Shown: one piece after another, positions 44,322 through 53,509 of the stretch
Layout of the letters: the number at the start of each line of letters is the position of its first letter
How positions within the stretch are numbered: the first letter of the stretch is position 1
Assembly: GCA_910577325.1 (NCBI GenBank)
Contig: CAJTMR010000003.1
Coordinates: 1-64,000 of the forward strand
Length of the DNA stretch: 64,000 nucleotides
From: an uncultured Parabacteroides sp.
GTDB lineage: Bacteria; Bacteroidota; Bacteroidia; Bacteroidales; Tannerellaceae
Direction of reading: 5' to 3'
Translations under genes and position numbers: made by a program
Notes under the pieces: generated by a model
Database searches by the model: none
Told to the model about the DNA's origin: nothing
What the model saw: the letters and a program-made list of their open reading frames with translations, nothing else

Positions 44322-46424
44322 TCAACTGATCATTCCCCAGTTTACCTTCTTTGCAAAGAGTATTTTCAGACGTTCGTTCAATATCCGGTTAGGTTCGGAT
44401 AACAAATCAGGATCTTCGTTCAAAACATCCTGTGCTATATCACGTGCATACTGAAGGATTTGCCCGTCCGCAGCCAAGTTCGCAATCTTAAGGTCTATCC
44501 CCTCCCCGCTCTGGCGTGTTCCCTCAAGGTCACCATGACCGCGCAAGCGCAAATCGGCCTCGGCGATCTCAAAGCCGTTATTGCTGCTCACCATTATTTC
44601 GAGACGCTTACGTGTCTCGTTGCTCAGCTTATAGGAAGAAACAAGTACGCAATATGATTGCTCCGCCCCACGCCCCACCCGGCCACGAAGCTGATGCAAC
44701 TGGGAAAGGCCGAAACGTTCGGCACTCTCGATGACCATCACGGAAGCGTTCGGCACGTTCACGCCAACTTCTATCACAGTCGTCGCCATCAATATCTGCG
44801 CCTCGCCGGAAATAAACTTCTGCATTTCCGTATCCTTGTCGGCTGCTTTCATTTTTCCGTGAACCATACATACCTTGTATTCCGGAAAAACTTCTTTGAA
44901 CGTTTCAAAACCCTCTTCCAGGTTCTTGTAATCCAACTTTTCACTCCCCTCAATCAGAGGATAAACGACATAGACCTGCCGCCCCTGTCCGATTTCCTTA
45001 CGGAGAAAGTCGTAAAGTTGCGCTTTCTTATTATCATAGCGGTGCACGGTCTGGATCGGTTTACGTCCGGGTGGCAACTCATCGATCACCGAAACATCCA
45101 AATCGCCATATAAGGTCATGGCAAGGGTACGAGGAATAGGGGTCGCCGTCATCACCAGGACATGAGGGACGACCGCATTTTTCGTCCACAACCGGGAACG
45201 CTGTTCCACCCCGAAACGATGCTGTTCATCTATAATCGCCAAGCCGAGAGAGGAAAAAACGACCGTTTCTTCAATCAGCGCATGCGTCCCGATCACGATC
45301 TGGATCTCGCCGCTCGCGATAGCCGGCAATATCTTATTCCGCTCCTTCTTTTTCGTCGAGCCGGTCAGCAGGGCCACTTTTACATCCATATCTTTCAGGA
45401 AACCCGTGACTGTCGCATAATGCTGAGTCGCCAGAATCTCCGTCGGCGCCATCATACAAGCCTGACAATGGTTATCGACCGCCAACAGCATGGAGAGCAA
45501 AGCCACCAAGGTCTTCCCGCTTCCCACATCCCCTTGCAGAAGACGGTTCATCTGCCGTCCGCTTCCCATATCGGCACGAATCTCACGGACGACCCGTTTC
45601 TGTGCATTCGTCAGTTCGAAAGGCAGATATTCTTTATAGAACGTATTGAAAGAATCTCCAACGGAAGGAAAAACAATCCCTTTCAACTTCAGCTTGCGCA
45701 AGTTGGAAGCACGGAGAATATTAAGCTGAATGAAAAACAACTCGTCAAACTTCAGGCGCAACTGCGCTTTCCGCAACTTATCGACCGATTCGGGGAAATG
45801 CACATTCCGTATCGCTTCCGCAAACGGCATCATCCGGATACGGTTCAAGACATCCAAAGAAAGCGTTTCAGGCAGCGTCCAGTTCAAACCGCTCAGCAAC
45901 GTGTACTGCAAATTCTGGATCGCCCGCGAATTGAGGAACGACTTCTTCATCTTCTCCGACGTATTATAGAACGGCGTCAGCCCGCTGGCTACCTTATCCG
46001 CCTGGTCAAGAGAATCTATATCCGGATGGGGGATATTATATATATGCCCGAATTCGGCCGGTTTGCCAAACACGATATAATCGACACCGGTCTTGATCTT
46101 GTCCATCACATAGTTAATTCCTTTGAACCAGACCAGGTCGATCGTGCCCGTCCCGTCCGTGAATTTCCCGATCAACCGCCTTGTACGCCCTTCGCCTACC
46201 GTGTCGAAAAACAGGATGCGTCCCTTCAACTGTATATAAGGCATATCCCCGGTCACCTCCGCGACCTTGTAGAAACGGCTGCGGTCAATATATTTATACG
46301 GAAAGTAGAACAGCAAGTCTTCATACGAAGAAATGCCGGCTTCCTTCTGCAATATTTCCGCCTTTTTCGGGCCGACGCCCGGCAGATACATGATGGAACG
46401 TTTGTCGAGATCGAGCATATACAA
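44322..46424 (-). CDS. recG: ATP-dependent DNA helicase RecG
   Basis: 700 residues. RecG reverses stalled replication forks. An N-terminal wedge domain (SYEDLLFYFPYKYIDRSRF, near 30) precedes the SF2 helicase: motif I GDVGSGKT, DEQH (motif II), MTATPIPRTLAM (III) and QLRGRVGRG (VI). Length is normal. It is the last gene of the leftward operon from the S8 peptidase; its start lies 4 bp after ispD. Confidence 0.97.
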   Translation of the reverse strand: MYMLDLDKRSIMYLPGVGPKKAEILQKEAGISSYEDLLFYFPYKYIDRSRFYKVAEVTGDMPYIQLKGRILFFDTVGEGRTRRLIGKFTDGTGTIDLVWFKGINYVMDKIKTGVDYIVFGKPAEFGHIYNIPHPDIDSLDQADKVASGLTPFYNTSEKMKKSFLNSRAIQNLQYTLLSGLNWTLPETLSLDVLNRIRMMPFAEAIRNVHFPESVDKLRKAQLRLKFDELFFIQLNILRASNLRKLKLKGIVFPSVGDSFNTFYKEYLPFELTNAQKRVVREIRADMGSGRQMNRLLQGDVGSGKTLVALLSMLLAVDNHCQACMMAPTEILATQHYATVTGFLKDMDVKVALLTGSTKKKERNKILPAIASGEIQIVIGTHALIEETVVFSSLGLAIIDEQHRFGVEQRSRLWTKNAVVPHVLVMTATPIPRTLAMTLYGDLDVSVIDELPPGRKPIQTVHRYDNKKAQLYDFLRKEIGQGRQVYVVYPLIEGSEKLDYKNLEEGFETFKEVFPEYKVCMVHGKMKAADKDTEMQKFISGEAQILMATTVIEVGVNVPNASVMVIESAERFGLSQLHQLRGRVGRGAEQSYCVLVSSYKLSNETRKRLEIMVSSNNGFEIAEADLRLRGHGDLEGTRQSGEGIDLKIANLAADGQILQYARDIAQDVLNEDPDLLSEPNRILNERLKILFAKKVNWGMIS

Positions 46425-46428
46425 CTAT

Positions 46429-47124
46429 TTATTTTGCAAGCAGCGCCTTTGCCACCAACAGATCGAACGGAGTCGTTATCTTTATATTTTCCCGGTTTCC
46501 GGGGATCGTCCTGACCGGATGTCCGAAAGCCTCCACGACCGAAGCATCGTCGGTAAAAAACTCCGAATAAGGCTGTTCGTATGCTTTCAAAAGCAAATCA
46601 TACTCAAAAACCTGCGGGGTCTGCACCGCCTGATAGCGCGAACGGTCGACCGGACGGCTCGACTCACCTGAAAACTCTCGAAGCGAATCGACCACAGGCA
46701 CGACCGGGATAGCAGCCCCGGAGACTCCAGCCTCGGCAAAACATTGCTCAACCACTTCCGGCACGACAAAGGGCCGTACTCCGTCATGTACGCCCACCAG
46801 TACCTTTTCATCCTTCCCGACCGCGTTTCCTATCTCATCCGAAAGGAAATGCAATCCGTTACGGACGGAATGAAAGCGCGTTTCGCCTCCGTTCGCAACC
46901 CGGTGCGGGACCTTACAACCGATCTCCCGGCAAAGCATCTCCCAATAAGGCTGGTGATCTTCCGGGAGCACCAGGATCAGACCGGCAGAGGCATCCCAGC
47001 GGTGAAAAGCCTCCAACGTACGCATCAGGACAGGCTTCCCTTCCATCGGGATAAACTGTTTCGGCAAGTCGCCTCCCATGCGCAACCCGCGGCCTCCGGC
47101 AACTATCAGGACATACCTCTTCAT
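46429..47124 (-). CDS. ispD: 2-C-methyl-D-erythritol 4-phosphate cytidylyltransferase
   Basis: 231 residues. MEP-pathway enzyme that joins CTP to MEP for isoprenoid synthesis. The nucleotide loop VAGGRGLRMGGDLPKQF (about 8-24) and HDGVRPFV (about 104) are clear. Its ATG overlaps the xseB stop by one base (TAATG). Complete. Confidence 0.96.
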   Translation of the reverse strand: MKRYVLIVAGGRGLRMGGDLPKQFIPMEGKPVLMRTLEAFHRWDASAGLILVLPEDHQPYWEMLCREIGCKVPHRVANGGETRFHSVRNGLHFLSDEIGNAVGKDEKVLVGVHDGVRPFVVPEVVEQCFAEAGVSGAAIPVVPVVDSLREFSGESSRPVDRSRYQAVQTPQVFEYDLLLKAYEQPYSEFFTDDASVVEAFGHPVRTIPGNRENIKITTPFDLLVAKALLAK

Positions 47125-47312
47125 TACTCCAGTTCCTCCAACACTTTCTTGACCTCCTCGTCAGCCTTGTAAAGTTTCTCCTTACATAATTTGATCAGCC
47201 GGGTCGCTTCCTTTACCTTTTCGGAAAGAATGTCAACATCCAGATCGCCGTTCTCTATGTCGGAGACGATCTTACGGAGTTTCTCTACTGCTTCATTATA
47301 TGTTTCTGCCAT
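47124..47312 (-). CDS. xseB: Exodeoxyribonuclease VII small subunit
   Basis: 62 residues, two-helix coiled-coil (YNEAVEKLRKIVSDIENGDL, then KVKEATRLIKLCKEKL). It binds XseA, whose gene is 30 bp upstream; together they cut single-stranded DNA. Normal length. Confidence 0.93.
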   Translation of the reverse strand: MAETYNEAVEKLRKIVSDIENGDLDVDILSEKVKEATRLIKLCKEKLYKADEEVKKVLEELE

Positions 47313-47342
47313 GATGGGAGTTTTTGATTTATGATTTATAAT

Positions 47343-48680
47343 TTATTTCTTCAACACTTTCGAACGTACTTCACCGTCTGCAAAACGGGTTATCAATTCA
47401 TCGCCGGCAGCCAATCCGCCGGCTTGCTTGATGATCTTGCCATCCTTCAGCGTCAAGCTGTAGCCCCGCTTCAATACATAGTCGGGAGAAGCCATCTTGA
47501 TGAACTGTTCGGTCAACTGGACAAAACGGTTCCGCTCTGCCAAACAGTTCTCCGCACGGTTTGCCAAACGCACCTGCATCGCTTCCAACTTCGATGCCCA
47601 TTGGTTTAAAAAGGCATGGGCATCCGTTGGCAATTGCATGCCTATCCGTTGGAGCAGCAAACGGTTCCGTTCGATCCGGTTTATTGCCAAAACAGGCAGA
47701 CGGCTCCCCAGCGATTGCATTAAATTCTTTTGTTTCAACAAGATATCGGTCGCCAACAAACAAACGTCCTGTTGCAACTTCTCCACCTCCCCGGCAGCTC
47801 TGTCCATCTGCCCGATCAGGAACTCGGCTACGGCCGTCGGCGTCTTCATCCGTGTATGGGCCACCATATCCAGGATCGTGTCATCGCGTTCATGCCCGAT
47901 ACCGGTTATGATGGGAAGCGGGAATTGTGCACAATTGGCTGCCAACAGATAGGAGTCGAAACTATTCAGGTCCGAAGTAGCGCCCCCGCCCCGGATAATC
48001 ACGACCACATCGAAACAGTCGGCATGACGATATACGCCGTCCAATGCCGCAATCACGGACTCTTCCGTCCGTTCGCCCTGCATAAGAGCAGGAAACAGCT
48101 TCGTATAGAAAGGATAGCCTTCCTTATTGTTCGCCAACTGGTTCAGGAAGTCTTCGTATCCGGCCGCCGTAGGCGAAGTGATGACGGCGACCCGCTTCGG
48201 CAATGTCGGAAACGGCAGCTCCTTATTCAGCGTGAAAACACCCTCTTCTTTCAACTGCCGGATGATCTCCATCCGTTTGCGGATCATGTCTCCTAACGTA
48301 TAGGCCGGATCGATATCCAGCACGGTCAGGCTGTAGCCGTAAAGTTCGTGAAACTCGACCGACACTTTCACCAGAACTTTCAGGCCGGAAGCAAACATCT
48401 GCCCGGTTTCCATCTCAAAATAAGGCTTCAGCATCCGGAAAGTCTTCGCCCAGATGGAACCACGTGCCTTTGCCACCAACTGGCCGGTTATCGCACTCTT
48501 CTCGATAAACTCCAGATAGCAGTGCCCGGACGCAGCATTCGTACGCACGTCGCTCATCTCGGCACGTACCCAGCACGTCTCCGGGAATGCATTCAGGACA
48601 GCTCCTTTCACCCGGTTATTCAGCTCCAGCAAAGAGAACTCCTGTCGCTCCTGATTCCGATTATTTAGCCCGTACCCCAT
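47343..48680 (-). CDS. xseA: Exodeoxyribonuclease VII large subunit
   Basis: 445 residues. N-terminal OB fold (about 15-110, WVRAEMSDVRTNAASGHCYL), catalytic domain with RVAVITSPTAAGYEDFLNQL, RGGGATSDLNSFD and TPTAVAEFL, then a long helical part and a C-terminal YVLKRGYSLTLKDGK segment. The first 20 bp overlap the end of the S8 peptidase gene upstream. Confidence 0.95.
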   Translation of the reverse strand: MGYGLNNRNQERQEFSLLELNNRVKGAVLNAFPETCWVRAEMSDVRTNAASGHCYLEFIEKSAITGQLVAKARGSIWAKTFRMLKPYFEMETGQMFASGLKVLVKVSVEFHELYGYSLTVLDIDPAYTLGDMIRKRMEIIRQLKEEGVFTLNKELPFPTLPKRVAVITSPTAAGYEDFLNQLANNKEGYPFYTKLFPALMQGERTEESVIAALDGVYRHADCFDVVVIIRGGGATSDLNSFDSYLLAANCAQFPLPIITGIGHERDDTILDMVAHTRMKTPTAVAEFLIGQMDRAAGEVEKLQQDVCLLATDILLKQKNLMQSLGSRLPVLAINRIERNRLLLQRIGMQLPTDAHAFLNQWASKLEAMQVRLANRAENCLAERNRFVQLTEQFIKMASPDYVLKRGYSLTLKDGKIIKQAGGLAAGDELITRFADGEVRSKVLKK

Positions 48681-50031
48681 TTTTCCTTTCCTTTTTATAT
48701 GCTTTATAGAAATCGGGAATGCCGTATCCTAACTCCCTATCCGGATGCTTATATTGGCTGGACGAACGATGCAACAATTCTATCATCTCCCGGTTATTCA
48801 GCCAGGGTAATGATTGCCAGAGGCAAACTCCCATCCCGGCAAGGATAGGCGTGGCAAAAGAGGTCCCGTTCACATACCTGACACTGCCGCCCGGCCCTAT
48901 CACGCAACTGCTCGAGCCCAACGCCACGGCATCCGGTTTCACACGCCCGTCAGCTGTAAAGCCGACGGAGCTGAAACCGCTTTTCTTTTTATCTTCATCT
49001 ATCGCACCGACCGTAAAGATTCCGGCCGCGTCCGATGGAAACGTGATCTTTTCCCAACCGCCGTTCCCTTCATTGCCGGCACTGCAAAAGACAAGTATCC
49101 CTTTATCGGCAGCCATGCCGGCCGCCCGGCTGATCATGGCGGTCCGACCGTCTAAGGCCGCCCGGTCGTACGACAGTTCATCCGTATCAAAAACGAAATA
49201 TCCGAGCGACGAAGAGATCACATCCACACCGGCGCTGTCCGCATATTCGACAGCAGCCGTCCAATAATCTTCCTCAACGGGATATTCGGAATCGCTGTCC
49301 TCGCTCTTAAGCAACAGGTAAGAGGCCTTCGGAGCGGTCCCGACCATCACGCCAGGAATATCGGCGGCGAGACAGGAAAGAACCTTGGTCCCGTGATCAT
49401 CCCCGGTAAACACGCTTCTACCGGGAAAGACGACATTGTACGTTCCCAACAGCCTGAGCGAATCGAAAGCCGACATCCGGTCCGCATTCATAAAACCGGC
49501 ATCGATCACAGCCACCCGCATTCCCTCGCCCCGGAAACCGGCTTCATGCAACTTGACCCCGTTCAGCATCTTGATCTGCCTATGAGCATAGCCATATTCA
49601 TTGCGCAACGGTTCATCCTCCGACACGAAACGGCCTTCTCCCTTTTCTCCGGCCGGGAAGCGCAGGTTTCCTTTCCAAATCCACTTGACGGAATCGACGA
49701 TCGCCAGTTGCCGCAACTGCTCTACCACCGCACTGTCGGGACTTTCCACCACGACAGTCGCAAACCATTTGCTTTGTACAACCGGGATCGCGCCTGTCCC
49801 GGACAGCATCTCGATATACGACCGGGATATGGGGAAATCGGCATCCGTCACGGCGATATTATTTTTTGCTCTCCGCTCGATCGCCTTTTTGGAAAGAAAA
49901 ACTTCCGGTTCTTCCACCCGGTAGCCGTCGTTTCCTTTATCTTTCAAATAGACGCGAAAACGATAATTCTCCCCTGCCCATAGCCAGGCCGGAAGACAAC
50001 AAAGAAGCAGTATGGACAAGTATTTCGACAT
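48661..50031 (-). CDS. Secreted subtilisin-like (S8) serine peptidase
   Basis: 456 residues from the ATG at 50031, where a signal peptide begins (KYLSILLLCCLPAWLWAGE); the frame to 50145 runs into the terminator of the lrp gene. The catalytic triad is visible: Asp in VAVIDAGFM, His in DDHGTKVLS and Ser in GTSFATPILAG. The N-terminal 150 residues are a propeptide-like part common in Bacteroidetes S8 enzymes. No type IX secretion C-terminal domain is seen. It heads the xseA-xseB-ispD-recG operon although its function is unrelated. Confidence 0.92.
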   Translation of the reverse strand: MSKYLSILLLCCLPAWLWAGENYRFRVYLKDKGNDGYRVEEPEVFLSKKAIERRAKNNIAVTDADFPISRSYIEMLSGTGAIPVVQSKWFATVVVESPDSAVVEQLRQLAIVDSVKWIWKGNLRFPAGEKGEGRFVSEDEPLRNEYGYAHRQIKMLNGVKLHEAGFRGEGMRVAVIDAGFMNADRMSAFDSLRLLGTYNVVFPGRSVFTGDDHGTKVLSCLAADIPGVMVGTAPKASYLLLKSEDSDSEYPVEEDYWTAAVEYADSAGVDVISSSLGYFVFDTDELSYDRAALDGRTAMISRAAGMAADKGILVFCSAGNEGNGGWEKITFPSDAAGIFTVGAIDEDKKKSGFSSVGFTADGRVKPDAVALGSSSCVIGPGGSVRYVNGTSFATPILAGMGVCLWQSLPWLNNREMIELLHRSSSQYKHPDRELGYGIPDFYKAYKKERKNGVRAK

Positions 50032-50051
50032 CGTTGCTTTATCTTTTTCTG

Positions 50052-50059
50052 CAAAAATA
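50052..50059 (-). promoter_or_regulatory. -7 box of the S8 peptidase-xseAB-ispD-recG operon
   Basis: TATTTTTG on the minus strand, 21 bp before the ATG at 50031. Confidence 0.5.
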
Positions 50060-50082
50060 TAAATTGTATGGCATATAAAAAA

Positions 50083-50108
50083 GCCCGGCAACTCATTCGA
50101 GGCCGGGC
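50083..50108 (-). terminator. Terminator of the lrp-type gene
   Basis: GCCCGGC (50083-50089) and GCCGGGC (50102-50108); on the minus strand a run of six T follows, 20 bp past the stop. Confidence 0.8.
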
Positions 50109-50126
50109 CTATACGTTCTATTTTTC

Positions 50127-50594
50127 TTATTCGGAAATATCGCAAATAGGAATTTCACGTTTTACACTCTGCCGCAAAGAGATAAGCGTTTCCGTAGCTG
50201 TCACACCCGGTATTTCCTGTATCTGCGTATTCAGCAACTCCATCAGGTGCTCATTGTCGCGTGCGTATAGCTTGATCAACATCGTGTACGGCCCGGTCGT
50301 AAAATGACATTCGACCACTTCCGGTATCTTCTCGAATTCGGGAACCACATCTTTATACATCGAACCGCGTTCCAGTTTCACACCGATATAAGTACAAGTA
50401 TTATAACCCAAGATTTTCGGATTAATATGATAGCCTGACCCAACGATCACATTCATATCAATCATGCGTTGTACCCTTTGATGAATGGCTGCGCGCGAAA
50501 CGCCACATTCTTCAGCTACATCCTTGAAAGGAATCCTGGCATTCTTTGAAATAATGTTCAATATCTGCCGGTCCAGTTTGTCTATCTTTTCCAT
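50127..50594 (-). CDS. Lrp/AsnC-family transcription regulator
   Basis: 155 residues. N-terminal helix-turn-helix (IPFKDVAEECGVSRAAIHQR, about 23-42) and C-terminal RAM ligand-binding domain (about 65-150, with VVECHFTTGPYTMLIK). Such proteins sense amino acids as octamers. Its regulon cannot be told here; it is a single-gene unit with its own promoter and terminator. Confidence 0.93.
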   Translation of the reverse strand: MEKIDKLDRQILNIISKNARIPFKDVAEECGVSRAAIHQRVQRMIDMNVIVGSGYHINPKILGYNTCTYIGVKLERGSMYKDVVPEFEKIPEVVECHFTTGPYTMLIKLYARDNEHLMELLNTQIQEIPGVTATETLISLRQSVKREIPICDISE

Positions 50595-50631
50595 TTGTTT
50601 ACTTTACTTTCCTTTTTTAGATTTAATGTAT

Positions 50632-50639
50632 CAAAAGTA
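50632..50639 (-). promoter_or_regulatory. -7 box of the lrp-type gene
   Basis: TACTTTTG on the minus strand, 38 bp before the start. Confidence 0.5.
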
Positions 50640-50696
50640 TATAATTAATTTCAATACTATATCATTGTGAAAGAAAAAAGTATAAAATAAATAATA

Positions 50697-50745
50697 AAAG
50701 CGGGCGAAAAAATGCTATTTAACATATTTCGCCCGCCCGCTATCG
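50697..50745 (-). terminator. Terminator of the FKBP genes
   Basis: GCGGGCGAAA (50700-50709) pairs with TTTCGCCCGC (50727-50736), followed on the minus strand by TTTTATTATT. A second small hairpin, CTATCGT/ACGATAG, lies at 50740-50758. Confidence 0.8.
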
Positions 50746-50762
50746 TATAAAACGATAGTTTA

Positions 50763-51473
50763 TTATTTTTTGTCTTTTACGATTTCCAGCAATTCGATTT
50801 CAAATTTCAGTGTGCTGTTCGGTTTGATATCACCACCGGCACCACGTTCGCCGTAAGCCAACTCAGAAGGGATCCAAACAATATATTTAGAACCGGCCGG
50901 CATCAACTGCAATACTTCCGTCCAACCTTTGATTACTTGACCGACGCCGAATTCAGCCGGCTCGCCACGTTCGACAGAACTGTCGAACACCGTTCCATCC
51001 AACAAAGTACCCGTATAATGAACTTTTACCTTATCTTCGGCAGTCGGTTTCTCGCCCGTTCCTTCCGTAACGACCTGATATTGCAAACCGCTTTCAGTCG
51101 TGATAACGTCTTTCTTTGTTTTGTTTTCATTCAAAAACTTTTCACCTTCTTCTTTCGTCTTCTTGGCATCTCTTGTAGAAGCTTCCATGAAGTAAGTCTG
51201 CATATAAGCCTGAGCAGCCTGCGGAGTCATTTTCATGGCAGAAGAATCACCTTTGATAGCCTGAATAAAACCGGCGATCAGATCATCCACATTAGCAGGA
51301 TCGCCCGGCAGAGTTTTCAAGTTTTCCTTATAACCCGCACCAGTGCTGATACCGATGGCATAGCTCACGCTATCTGCGGCAGTTTTCAAAGATGCGCTTT
51401 TGTGTGAATTACCACAAGACGTAATACCCATAGCTACAATCGCTGTAGCAACCAATACACTAATCTTTTTCAT
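50763..51473 (-). CDS. FKBP-type peptidyl-prolyl isomerase lipoprotein
   Basis: 236 residues. Lipobox ITSC (Cys20) shows export to the periplasm side of a membrane. Residues 30-120 are the helical dimerisation part of FkpA/Mip-type enzymes; residues 140-232 are the FKBP catalytic domain (VKVHYTGTLLDGTVFDSSVE and MPAGSKYIVWIPSELAYGE). It helps fold exported proteins. It lies 14 bp after a related FKBP gene on the same strand, probably an old duplication. Confidence 0.94.
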   Translation of the reverse strand: MKKISVLVATAIVAMGITSCGNSHKSASLKTAADSVSYAIGISTGAGYKENLKTLPGDPANVDDLIAGFIQAIKGDSSAMKMTPQAAQAYMQTYFMEASTRDAKKTKEEGEKFLNENKTKKDVITTESGLQYQVVTEGTGEKPTAEDKVKVHYTGTLLDGTVFDSSVERGEPAEFGVGQVIKGWTEVLQLMPAGSKYIVWIPSELAYGERGAGGDIKPNSTLKFEIELLEIVKDKK

Positions 51474-51487
51474 TTTTCTCTATTCTA

Positions 51488-52075
51488 TTATTTTACTATG
51501 TCCAACAATTCAACGTCGAAAACCAATGCACTGTTCGGTTCGATCGCATCCCCCGCACCATGCTCGCCATAGGCCAAGTCGGAAGGGATGAAAAGACGCC
51601 ATTTAGAACCTACCGGCATCAACTGCAACGCTTCCACCCACCCCGGGATCACTTGCGACACTCCGAACACGGCAGGTTCGCCACGCTGCACGGAACTATC
51701 GAACACCGTCCCGTTGATCAATGTACCATGATAATGGCATTTAACCTTGTCGGATGCAGCCGGCTTGGCTCCTTCGCCTTGCTTCAACACCTGATACTGC
51801 AAACCGCTGGGTAATGTAACGACTCCGGCTTTTCCCTTATTGATATTCAGGAATTCCTCTCCGGCTTTCTTATTAAGCTCCAGTCTTTCTTTCTGAAGAT
51901 TCATGAAGTAATCGTTGATAACCTGTTTTGCTTCATCGTAACTGATTTCCGGCTGCGCTTGGTCAAGCACATCCTTCAACCCTTTCACAAAATCCTCAAT
52001 CTGAAGATTATTAATGCCCGAGTTCTGGAAGTTATTCCCGATACTTAAGCCCAGTGCGTAACTAATCTTGTCCAT
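51488..52075 (-). CDS. FKBP-type peptidyl-prolyl isomerase
   Basis: 195 residues from the ATG at 52075 (start DKISYALGLSIGNNFQ matches the family); the frame to 52090 adds five residues. Same design as the next gene, with an N-terminal helical domain (to 95) and an FKBP domain (VKCHYHGTLINGTVFDSSVQ, MPVGSKWRLFIPSDLAYGE), but no signal peptide, so it is cytoplasmic. First gene of the two-gene unit. Confidence 0.94.
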   Translation of the reverse strand: MDKISYALGLSIGNNFQNSGINNLQIEDFVKGLKDVLDQAQPEISYDEAKQVINDYFMNLQKERLELNKKAGEEFLNINKGKAGVVTLPSGLQYQVLKQGEGAKPAASDKVKCHYHGTLINGTVFDSSVQRGEPAVFGVSQVIPGWVEALQLMPVGSKWRLFIPSDLAYGEHGAGDAIEPNSALVFDVELLDIVK

Positions 52076-52104
52076 TCTTTTTCTTTTCAACTAATTATGA
52101 GTTG

Positions 52105-52112
52105 CAAAAGTA
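52105..52112 (-). promoter_or_regulatory. -7 box of the FKBP pair
   Basis: TACTTTTG on the minus strand, 30 bp before the ATG at 52075. Confidence 0.5.
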
Positions 52113-52267
52113 ATGCTTTTAACCACACAAACAGCAAACCGCAACACTTTTTTATTATATCAGAGCTTTTTACCCCCTTTTGTGTTTGCAGCCGTAGAAA
52201 ACGACCAGATGAAAAACATCCCTCCGGTCCTCTATTCCCCGTTGCGAAGTATTTCGGATGTTTTTTG

Positions 52268-52275
52268 TAAATTTG
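52268..52275 (+). promoter_or_regulatory. -7 box of the GH76-GH125 pair
   Basis: TAAATTTG, 30 bp before the ATG at 52305; it supports this start over the longer frame from 52113. Confidence 0.5.
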
Positions 52276-52304
52276 CCACAAAAACAACTTATCCTATTTT
52301 ATTC

Positions 52305-53498
52305 ATGATTAAAAACATAGTTTCGATTTTATCTCTTTGCAATTGCTTGCTGTTCGGAACATCTTGTACTCCTTCGACAGCACCTTCCGCCGACAATCGC
52401 GACCTCTCTGTCGCCGATTCCATGTTTACCAACATCCTGGACAAGTATAACGTCGAGAAGTACGGCTTGTTGCAGGAAACGTATCCGGCCAACCCCGACA
52501 ATCAGGTCACGTACCTTGCGGAAGGGGCCGAGCAGAAACGTAACCAGGAAGTATCGTTCCTCTGGCCCTATTCGGGTATGCTGTCGGGAGGGATTGCACT
52601 CTACAAGACAACGGGAGACGAGAAATACCTGAAAGTACTGGAAGATCGGATTCTGCCGGGCCTGGAACAGTATTGGGACAACACACGCGAACCGTTCTGC
52701 TACCAAAGCTATCCGATGTTCAACGGGGAGAGCGACCGCTTTTATGACGATAACGACTGGCTGGCTATCGACTTCTGCGACCTGTACGCCTTGACGAAAA
52801 ACAAGAAATACCTGGAAAAGGCACAGGCACTATACAATTATATATACAGCGGATGGGACGACGTGCTGGGCGGCGGCATCTACTGGTGCGAGCAAAAGAA
52901 AACGTCCAAGAACACATGCTCCAATGCGCCGGCAACCGTTCTCTGCATGAAACTTTATAACCTGACAAAAGACAATGCCTATCTCGAACAGGCCAAAAAG
53001 ACATACGACTGGACCAAAAACAACCTCCGCGACCCGGAAGATTTCGTTTACTGGGACAATGTCCGCCTGGACGGAAGCGTGGACAAGGCCAAATACACCT
53101 ACAACAGCGGGCAAATGATACAGGCTGGTGTCCTGCTCTACCGGCAATCAGGCGATGAAGCCTACTTGAAAGACGCACAAGAAACCGCACAAGGCGCCTA
53201 CCGGCGCTTCACCGAAGTGCGCAAGGCCGTAGACGGAACGGAAACCCGCTTCTACACTGCCAGCCCTTGGTTCAACGTGATCCTGCTGCGCGGCCTGACA
53301 GCCCTCTATGAAGTGGATCGCAATCCCGAATATATCCGGACAATGGCAGACAACGCACGTTACGCATGGGATCATACCCGCGACGTGAACGGATTCCTTG
53401 ACAACGACTGGACCGGCATCAAGTCCAAAGAGCATAAATGGCTGTTGGACAACGCCTGTATGGTCGAACTTTTTTCCGAAATCAATCACATCAAATAA
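52305..53498 (+). CDS. GH76-family glycosidase lipoprotein (alpha-1,6-mannanase-like)
   Basis: 397 residues. Lipobox FGTSC (Cys21). (alpha/alpha)6-barrel of GH76 type with YDDNDWLAIDFCDLY (about 145-160), whose paired aspartates are the catalytic pair of the family, and TYNSGQMIQAGVLLYR. GH76 enzymes cut alpha-1,6-mannan backbones such as those of yeast cell walls. The GH125 gene 12 bp downstream should trim alpha-1,6-linked mannose. No SusC/D pair is adjacent, so substrate import must be encoded elsewhere. Substrate is inferred from the family. Confidence 0.85.
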   Translation: MIKNIVSILSLCNCLLFGTSCTPSTAPSADNRDLSVADSMFTNILDKYNVEKYGLLQETYPANPDNQVTYLAEGAEQKRNQEVSFLWPYSGMLSGGIALYKTTGDEKYLKVLEDRILPGLEQYWDNTREPFCYQSYPMFNGESDRFYDDNDWLAIDFCDLYALTKNKKYLEKAQALYNYIYSGWDDVLGGGIYWCEQKKTSKNTCSNAPATVLCMKLYNLTKDNAYLEQAKKTYDWTKNNLRDPEDFVYWDNVRLDGSVDKAKYTYNSGQMIQAGVLLYRQSGDEAYLKDAQETAQGAYRRFTEVRKAVDGTETRFYTASPWFNVILLRGLTALYEVDRNPEYIRTMADNARYAWDHTRDVNGFLDNDWTGIKSKEHKWLLDNACMVELFSEINHIK

Positions 53499-53509
53499 AA
53501 GCAAACAAG

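Noticed and set aside
45162..46514. 450-codon plus-strand frame opposite recG
   Set aside because: Antisense shadow of recG, rich in Arg/Gln/His, without signal, motif or promoter.
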